DNA from: an uncultured Pelagibacteraceae bacterium
GTDB lineage: Bacteria; Pseudomonadota; Alphaproteobacteria; Pelagibacterales; Pelagibacteraceae
DNA: 64,000 nt
Assembly (NCBI GenBank): GCA_902540275.1
Contig: CACBMB010000007.1
Coordinates: 1 to 64,000, forward strand
Direction: 5' to 3'
Made by a program: the position numbers and the translations under genes
Shown: in pieces, positions 58,877 to 64,000 of the stretch
Layout of the letters: each line of letters begins with the position of its first letter
Numbering within the stretch: position 1 is the stretch's first letter
Notes under the pieces: generated by a model
What the model was told of the DNA's origin: nothing
Database searches by the model: none
What the model saw: only the letters and a program-made list of their open reading frames with translations

Positions 58877-59791
58877 TTGAAAAAAAAAATTTTAATAATT
58901 TCCGGTGGTATTTCAAAAGAGAGATTAATTAGTTTGGATACAGGAAAACAAGTAGCAAAAGAACTAAAAAAAAATGGTTATCAAATAAAAATAAGTGAAC
59001 CAAATTTTAGTTTGCTGGATACCATTAAATTTTTTAAACCAAATATTATATTTAATGCTTTGCATGGACAGTTCGGGGAAGATGGTTATATTCAAACAAT
59101 TTTAGAAACTACAAATATTCCTTATACTCATTCAGGAGTTATTTCATCTGCAATTGCAATGGATAAAGAGTTATCAAAAAAAATTTTTACTAAAAATAAA
59201 ATACTAACGCCTAAATATTTTTTATATACATTTAATGAAACAAAATTCAAATTAATTAAAAAAATTGAGAAAAAATTAAAATTTCCTGTGGTGATCAAGC
59301 CTATTAATGAGGGATCTAGTGTAAATGTTTTTATTTGTACAAAATTAAATATTTTGAAAAATTTAAAATTTCTTAAAGAATATAAAAAAATTATAATTGA
59401 AGAATTTATTCCAGGTAGAGAAATTCAAGCTGCAATTATTGGTAAGCAGAAACTTGGAGCGATTGAATTAAAACCAAAAAGAAAATTTTATGATTATCAG
59501 GCTAAATATAATCCTAGGGCTAAAACAAAACATATTATTCCCGTAAATCTATCTAAAGAAAAATATAATACTTTAATGAATATAGCGCTTAAAACACACA
59601 AATTAATAGGATGTAAAGGTGTAACAAGATCAGATTTTAAATATTATAATAATAAATTTTATTTATTAGAAATTAATACTCAACCTGGAATGACTAAACT
59701 TTCTTTAGTTCCGGAGATAGCAGCTCATCGCGGTATTAGTTTTATAAAGTTGATTAAATTGATTTTAAACGATGCAAAGACAAGTAAGTAA
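58877..59791 (+). CDS. ddl: D-alanine-D-alanine ligase
   Basis: An ATP-grasp enzyme making the D-Ala-D-Ala dipeptide that the MurF half of murEF uses. IISGGISKERLISLDTG, NALHGQFGEDGYIQTILE, FPVVIKPINEGSSVNV and LEINTQPGMTKLSLVPE are the family landmarks. The start is TTG 58877, one base after the murB stop; no ATG precedes the conserved start. 304 residues. It overlaps ftsQ by 20 nt. Confidence 0.96.
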   Translation: MKKKILIISGGISKERLISLDTGKQVAKELKKNGYQIKISEPNFSLLDTIKFFKPNIIFNALHGQFGEDGYIQTILETTNIPYTHSGVISSAIAMDKELSKKIFTKNKILTPKYFLYTFNETKFKLIKKIEKKLKFPVVIKPINEGSSVNVFICTKLNILKNLKFLKEYKKIIIEEFIPGREIQAAIIGKQKLGAIELKPKRKFYDYQAKYNPRAKTKHIIPVNLSKEKYNTLMNIALKTHKLIGCKGVTRSDFKYYNNKFYLLEINTQPGMTKLSLVPEIAAHRGISFIKLIKLILNDAKTSK

Positions 59792-60443
59792 AAAAATATT
59801 TTTATATCTTTTCTTATTTATTTCTCTAACAACACTAAGTAATAAAAATTTGATTAATTTTCATTTACCTAACATAAATCAAATAGATATCTATGGCTTT
59901 GACCAAAGTGAAAATAATGAATTATATAAAAATTTAGAATTTTTAAAATCAGAAAATTTATTTTTTCTTAATAAAAAAAAAATTACTAAAATTTTAAATT
60001 CGAATAATTTAATAGAGAATTATCATATATCGAAAAAATTTCCATCCAAGTTAATTTTGAAAATAAATAAAACAAATTATCTTGCAATCACAAAGATAGG
60101 TGAAAAATTCTATTTCATTGGGTCAAATAAAAAATTAATTAAAACTCATAATGTAGATTTAAAACTTCCAGAAATTTTTGGTAATTTTGAAATTAAAGAA
60201 TTTATTCGAATTAAAAAATTAATAGATGAGACAAAATTTGGTTATGATGATATAAAATTTTTATATTTTTTTCCATCTGGAAGGTGGGACATTCATACTA
60301 ATTCTGGCATTGTAATTAAATTGCCAAAAACAAAAGTAAAAGAGAAATTGAATTTAGCACATTCATTATTGATAGGAGATAGATTTGAAGATTTAACATT
60401 AATTGATATGCGTCAAAAAAATCAGATAGTAGTAAATGAATAA
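59772..60443 (+). CDS. ftsQ: Cell division protein FtsQ
   Basis: A bitopic divisome protein. One membrane helix near residues 8-24 (IFLYLFLFISLTTLSN), then a POTRA domain (INQIDIYGFDQSENNELYKNL to KKFPSKLILKIN) and the FtsQ/DivIB beta domain (YFIGSNKKLI, FFPSGRWDIHT). 223 residues, shorter than the usual 260-310 because cytoplasmic and C-terminal extensions are trimmed. It overlaps the FtsA-like gene by 8 nt. Confidence 0.92.
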   Translation: MQRQVSKKIFLYLFLFISLTTLSNKNLINFHLPNINQIDIYGFDQSENNELYKNLEFLKSENLFFLNKKKITKILNSNNLIENYHISKKFPSKLILKINKTNYLAITKIGEKFYFIGSNKKLIKTHNVDLKLPEIFGNFEIKEFIRIKKLIDETKFGYDDIKFLYFFPSGRWDIHTNSGIVIKLPKTKVKEKLNLAHSLLIGDRFEDLTLIDMRQKNQIVVNE

Positions 60444-61140
60444 TTTAGATTTTGAAACTTTTTTATTAATCAGACCAAACAAGTTTGTAATATCTATTTT
60501 TAAAAAATCTGACTTTAAAAAAATTTATGAAAAAGAGATATCTGTAGAAAATAGTTCAGGTAAATTAGAAATAGATTCTCTAAAAGAATTTATTGATAAT
60601 AATATAATTGAGATTGAAAAAATTTTAGGTGATTTTATAGAAAAAATTTATTTAATAATTGAAAGTGATAAATTTTTTTCCATTAATTCTTCAATTAAAA
60701 AAAATTATTCTGGTAATTTTGTTGATCAAATACATTTAAATTATTTGATAAATGATTTAAAGAATCAATGTAAAAAAACTTTTGGGGATAATAAAATAAT
60801 ACATATTATTATTAATAATTTTCAAATTGATAAAAAGGATTATTCGTATTTTCCAAAAGATTTAAAGTGTGAAAATTTCTCTTTAGATGTAAGCTTCATT
60901 TGTCTTTCAAATGATTTAATAAATTCTATAGAGGCCATCTTAAATAGTTATCAAATATCTGTAGATAAAATAGTCAGTTTCAATTATGTAAAAAATTACT
61001 TTAAAGAAAACCTAAATTTAGATTTGTGTAGTATGACTAAGCAAATTATTTCGGGTATCAACCCAAATGAAGCTTTTTTAGTTCCTAAAACTCCAAAAAA
61101 TAAAGGGTTTTTTGAAAAATTTTTTCAACTTTTTAGCTAA
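60436..61140 (+). CDS. Truncated FtsA-like protein: SHS2 (1C) domain plus amphipathic tail, no ATPase core
   Basis: 234 residues in the ftsA slot (ftsQ before, lpxC after); FtsA is normally about 420. Residues 8-65 resemble the first FtsA strands and helix, but the phosphate-binding DxGT is replaced by IRPNKF. Residues 68-187 follow the 1C/SHS2 pattern: IEKIYLIIESDKFFSIN, a helix near 98-112, IIHIIINNFQIDKKDY (like HVIPQEYxID), LDVSFICLSNDLINSI and QISVDKIVSFNY (like LKVDxLV). Nothing then corresponds to domains 2A and 2B. The end, GFFEKFFQLFS (224-234), is an amphipathic helix like FtsA's membrane-targeting tail. Inferred: a membrane-bound division protein unable to bind ATP. The alignment was made by eye. 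Confidence 0.65.
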   Translation: MNNLDFETFLLIRPNKFVISIFKKSDFKKIYEKEISVENSSGKLEIDSLKEFIDNNIIEIEKILGDFIEKIYLIIESDKFFSINSSIKKNYSGNFVDQIHLNYLINDLKNQCKKTFGDNKIIHIIINNFQIDKKDYSYFPKDLKCENFSLDVSFICLSNDLINSIEAILNSYQISVDKIVSFNYVKNYFKENLNLDLCSMTKQIISGINPNEAFLVPKTPKNKGFFEKFFQLFS

Positions 61141-61202
61141 TTTGTATTTTACGGTAACATTTGTTGTTTTTAAATTCTTAGAAATAAAATCTAAAAAGAT
61201 CT

Positions 61203-62123
61203 ATGTCTTATTTAACCCAAAAAACTGTTTCATCTCTTACCAAATTTAGTGGTATTGGGTTACATACGGGTAAAAAATCTAGCATATGCATAAAACCAGC
61301 GGCACCCAATACAGGAATAATTTTTAAAAGAGTAGATTTAAATTTGAATAATATAATTTTTCCAAATTTTAATAATGTAACTAGCACTTCATTGAATACA
61401 ACAATATCTAATGAGTTTGGAGTTAAAGTCTCAACTATAGAACATTTGATGGGAGCTTTATTTGGTTTGGGTATAGATAATGCTTTAATAGAAATAGATA
61501 ATCAAGAAGTACCTATTCTAGATGGCTCCGCAATTCAATTTGTTCAAAAATTAGTTAGAACTGGTATCACTCCAAGTGAAGTACCAATTAAGATTATTAA
61601 AATAAAAAAAAGAGTAGAATATCTCAATGGCAAAAGGTCAATTATAATTGAACCATCTAAATTGAGTTTAAATATTGATTTTGAATTAAAATTTGACAAC
61701 CCAATTATTAACAACCAAAGAAATTTAATTAAAGTATATGAGGACGATTTAACAGACATTTATAATTCTAGAACTTTTTGCTTGTATGAAGATATTGAAA
61801 GAATTAAAAGTCAGGGATTAGCTCAAGGTGGAAGTTTGAACAATGCTATTGTTGTTAAAGATAAGGAAATTTTGAATAAAGAAGGATTAAGAAACAAAAA
61901 AGAATTTGTTAATCATAAAATTTTAGATTGTATTGGAGATTTATATACATGTGGTTATAGATTATTAGCTAATATCAAGTGTTCTCAAGGCGGTCATTTT
62001 TTAACAAATGAGTTACTAAAAAAAGTATTTGCAAATCAAGAGAATTATACAGTGTTAGAAATTAAAGAGAAAACTTTACCTCACACGCTCATTAATAAAA
62101 ATTTGCTTAAATCAATAGCATAA
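61203..62123 (+). CDS. lpxC: UDP-3-O-acyl-N-acetylglucosamine deacetylase
   Basis: The committed step of lipid A synthesis; a zinc hydrolase. QKTVSSLTKFSGIGLHTGKK at the start, STIEHLMGALFGLGIDNALIEID with the first zinc His, and NHKILDCIGDLYTCG with the HxxxD pair (second His and Asp). 306 residues, normal. In typical clusters lpxC follows ftsZ; here it follows the FtsA-like gene after 62 nt. Its presence shows the cell makes lipid A. Confidence 0.97.
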   Translation: MSYLTQKTVSSLTKFSGIGLHTGKKSSICIKPAAPNTGIIFKRVDLNLNNIIFPNFNNVTSTSLNTTISNEFGVKVSTIEHLMGALFGLGIDNALIEIDNQEVPILDGSAIQFVQKLVRTGITPSEVPIKIIKIKKRVEYLNGKRSIIIEPSKLSLNIDFELKFDNPIINNQRNLIKVYEDDLTDIYNSRTFCLYEDIERIKSQGLAQGGSLNNAIVVKDKEILNKEGLRNKKEFVNHKILDCIGDLYTCGYRLLANIKCSQGGHFLTNELLKKVFANQENYTVLEIKEKTLPHTLINKNLLKSIA

Positions 62124-62152
62124 ATTTTATTTTCAATTAATAATATAGATAA

Positions 62153-62989
62153 ATGAAAATTATTTTTACCCTAATTGTAGTTATGGTATTTTTTTTGTCT
62201 GGTTGTAAAAATAAAAAAGAGAAGACAATTGTTTTAAAGAGTGACGATTTAGAGGCACAAATGATCGAAGCTTATAATGAGGGTGTCAAAGCTTTTGAAG
62301 AGGGAGATATGTTATTTGCCGCAAAAAATTTTAATAATGTAGAAAATATTTATCCACAATCTATTTGGGCACCCAGATCAATATTAATGGCAGCTTATTC
62401 ATATTATTATCATGATTATTATGGCGATGCTATTTCAGAATTAAAAAGATTTTTGAAAAATTATCCAGAGAATGAAAACTATCCTTATGCTTATTATTTA
62501 ATGGCAAGCTGCTATTATGAGTTAATAGTAGATGAAAAAAAAGATTTATCATCGATACTAAAATCACAAGAATATTTTGAATATATTATTAAAAATTATC
62601 CTAATACAGATTTTTCTTTAGATGCGAAGTTTAAATTAAATTTAATAGATAATGTTTTGGCATCAAAAGAACTATATATTGGAAAATATTATTTATCTAA
62701 AAAAAAATGGATTCCAGCATTAAATAGGTTCAAAAATATTGTAAATAATTATGATCAAACTGAATATATTGAAGAAGCTTTACATAGATTGGTTGAGATA
62801 AATTATATTTTAGGATTAGAAAATGAGTCAAAAAAATATGCAGTTTTGTTAGGATATAACTATAAAAGTAGTCAATGGTATGAAGAGTCCTTTAAGGTTT
62901 TTAATAAAGAATACATAAGTCCTATCGAAAAAATCAAAAAAGATAAACAAAATTTTATTTTCAGAAAATTTAAAGAGTTATTTAAATAA
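62153..62989 (+). CDS. bamD: Outer membrane assembly lipoprotein BamD
   Basis: A lipoprotein of the BAM complex that inserts beta-barrel proteins. Signal peptide with lipobox LSGC (Cys18), matured by Lgt and its partners. TPR-type helices follow: EAYNEGVKAFEEGDMLFAAKNF, NVENIYPQSIWAPRS, YYGDAISELKRFLKNYPENENYPYA (split) and EYFEYIIKNYPNTDFSLDA. 278 residues, slightly longer than E. coli's 245. Position between lpxC and ligA is typical for alphaproteobacteria, except that recN, often in between, is absent. Confidence 0.95.
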   Translation: MKIIFTLIVVMVFFLSGCKNKKEKTIVLKSDDLEAQMIEAYNEGVKAFEEGDMLFAAKNFNNVENIYPQSIWAPRSILMAAYSYYYHDYYGDAISELKRFLKNYPENENYPYAYYLMASCYYELIVDEKKDLSSILKSQEYFEYIIKNYPNTDFSLDAKFKLNLIDNVLASKELYIGKYYLSKKKWIPALNRFKNIVNNYDQTEYIEEALHRLVEINYILGLENESKKYAVLLGYNYKSSQWYEESFKVFNKEYISPIEKIKKDKQNFIFRKFKELFK

Positions 62990-62991
62990 AA

Positions 62992-64000
62992 ATGAATTTT
63001 GAGGAAATTAAAAAAAAATATAATAAAAAGATTAATGAAATTTTAAAACATAATGAAAATTATTATGATAAAAATAATCCTTTAATATCTGATGAGAAAT
63101 ATGATGAACTTAAAAAAGAAATATTAGACCTTGAAAAAAAACACAAATTTTTAGCTAGTGATAAATCACCTTCAAAAATTGTTGGATTTAAACCCTCAAA
63201 AAATTTTAGAAAAGTCAAACATAGAGTTTCAATGTTATCTTTATCTAACGCATTTAATGAAGAAGATTTAATTAATTTTGAAAAAAAAATTATTAATTTT
63301 TTAGATAAAAAAAAAGATTTACAAATAGAGTATAGTGCTGAGCCTAAAATTGATGGTATATCCGCGTCTTTATTATATGAAAATGGAAAATTTATAACTG
63401 GATTATCAAGAGGAGATGGAAAAGAAGGTGAGGATATAACAGAAAATTTAAAAACTATAAAAGATATTCCACTTGAAATTGACTCAAAAAATTTTCCTCA
63501 AGAAATAGATATCAGAGGAGAAGTTTTTATTCGAAACTCAGATTTTAAAAAGTTATCCGACAAGTTTGCAAATCCAAGAAATGCTGCCTCTGGCTCTTTA
63601 AGACAAAAAAATCCAAATGAAACCAAAAAAATTCCACTTAGATTCATTGCTTACACATATGGATTTGAAAAAAATATGAAAATAGACACTCAAAGTGAAT
63701 ATTTAAAAAATTTAAAAAAATGGGGGTTTGTTACAAATCCATTAAACAAAACTATAATCGGTATTAAAAACTTATTTAAAAATTATATTGAAATTGAAAA
63801 AAAAAGAGATCAATTAGACTTTGATATAGATGGGATTGTTTATAAGGTAAATGATTTTAAACTTCAAAAAAGATTAGGCAATGTAGCTAACGCTCCAAGA
63901 TGGGCTATAGCCCATAAATTCTCTTCGACTAAGGGTGTATCTAATATAATAGATATTGATATTCAAATTGGTAGAACAGGGGCATTAACACCTGTTGCAA
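62992..64000 (+). CDS. ligA: NAD-dependent DNA ligase (5' part, cut by window edge)
   Basis: Seals nicks in replication and repair using NAD. About 336 residues are present from ATG 62992, two bases after the bamD stop. Visible: the NMN-binding domain Ia (YYDKNNPLISDEKYDEL), SMLSLSNAF, and the adenylated Lys in EPKIDGISASLL. RGDGKEGEDITENL, RGEVFIR, FANPRNAASGSLRQ, DFDIDGIVYKVN and RWAIAHKF follow. The frame is entering the OB domain (IQIGRTGALTPVA) when the window ends. The zinc finger, HhH and BRCT domains lie outside. Confidence 0.96.
   Translation, partial: MNFEEIKKKYNKKINEILKHNENYYDKNNPLISDEKYDELKKEILDLEKKHKFLASDKSPSKIVGFKPSKNFRKVKHRVSMLSLSNAFNEEDLINFEKKIINFLDKKKDLQIEYSAEPKIDGISASLLYENGKFITGLSRGDGKEGEDITENLKTIKDIPLEIDSKNFPQEIDIRGEVFIRNSDFKKLSDKFANPRNAASGSLRQKNPNETKKIPLRFIAYTYGFEKNMKIDTQSEYLKNLKKWGFVTNPLNKTIIGIKNLFKNYIEIEKKRDQLDFDIDGIVYKVNDFKLQKRLGNVANAPRWAIAHKFSSTKGVSNIIDIDIQIGRTGALTPVA

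Noticed and set aside
60436-61140. FtsA-like gene as a decayed pseudogene
   Set aside because: The frame is intact, tightly coupled to ftsQ by an 8-nt overlap, ends in an ordered amphipathic helix and is followed by a normal spacer with no leftover ATPase-coding sequence.

Overview
The window reads as chromosomal DNA of a streamlined alphaproteobacterium, most likely a SAR11 (Pelagibacterales) member. The bases are strongly AT-rich. Gene spacing is minimal, with many 1-20 nt overlaps. The gene content and order are alphaproteobacterial: CcrM next to RNase HII; an lgt-midA-pgeF-prs-rplY-pth-ychF run; petABC; a PetP/PetR-type regulator pair; UbiK; and an ELM1-family protein. No phage, insertion sequence or CRISPR array is visible. 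This is core chromosome rather than an accessory island. The SAR11 assignment is inferred from composition and content, not from a database search.

Left part (1-9.4 kb): a flavoprotein monooxygenase, then ccrM and rnhB, a family-4-like uracil-DNA glycosylase, a TPR protein with ispE, tRNA-Gln followed after three bases by the CCA-adding enzyme gene, and greA, hemF and trmL. From 9.4 to 12 kb lies the cytochrome bc1 operon petABC. From 12 to 18 kb a minus-strand run carries lgt, midA, pgeF, prs, rplY, pth and ychF, with ubiK diverging from lgt. From 18.2 to 20.6 kb a petP-petR-histidine kinase operon is followed by ilvE.

Middle (21.6-37 kb): a minus-strand repair/lipid/pterin run (uvrB, a PTR1/FolM-like reductase, a secreted hydrolase, folB, uvrC, pgsA), then aspartate aminotransferase and trxB, an ELM1-family protein coupled to a 2-oxoglutarate oxygenase, and carAB. 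From 37 to 44.1 kb lie the macromolecular synthesis genes yqeY, dnaG and rpoD, two tRNAs (Val-GAC and a CAT tRNA), mlaC and mlaA, an AmiD-like amidase and RNase P RNA.

Right part (44.2-64 kb): an uninterrupted division and cell wall (dcw) cluster: mraZ-ftsZ-rsmH-ftsL-ftsI-murEF-mraY-murD-ftsW-murG-murC-murB-ddl-ftsQ-ftsA-like-lpxC, then bamD and the start of ligA. Three features are unusual. ftsZ sits at the front, directly behind mraZ and its operator. murE and murF are one fused gene. In the normal ftsA slot there is a 234-residue protein that looks like FtsA cut down to its SHS2 (1C) domain plus a C-terminal amphipathic helix, with the actin-like ATPase core missing.

Other oddities: DnaG lacks three of its four zinc ligands; the UDG lacks the Fe-S cysteines; tRNA-Val(GAC) has a non-canonical T-loop paired with an altered D-loop; and the ccrM leader holds three GANTC sites. 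Most convergent gene pairs overlap at their stop codons, leaving no room for intrinsic terminators.
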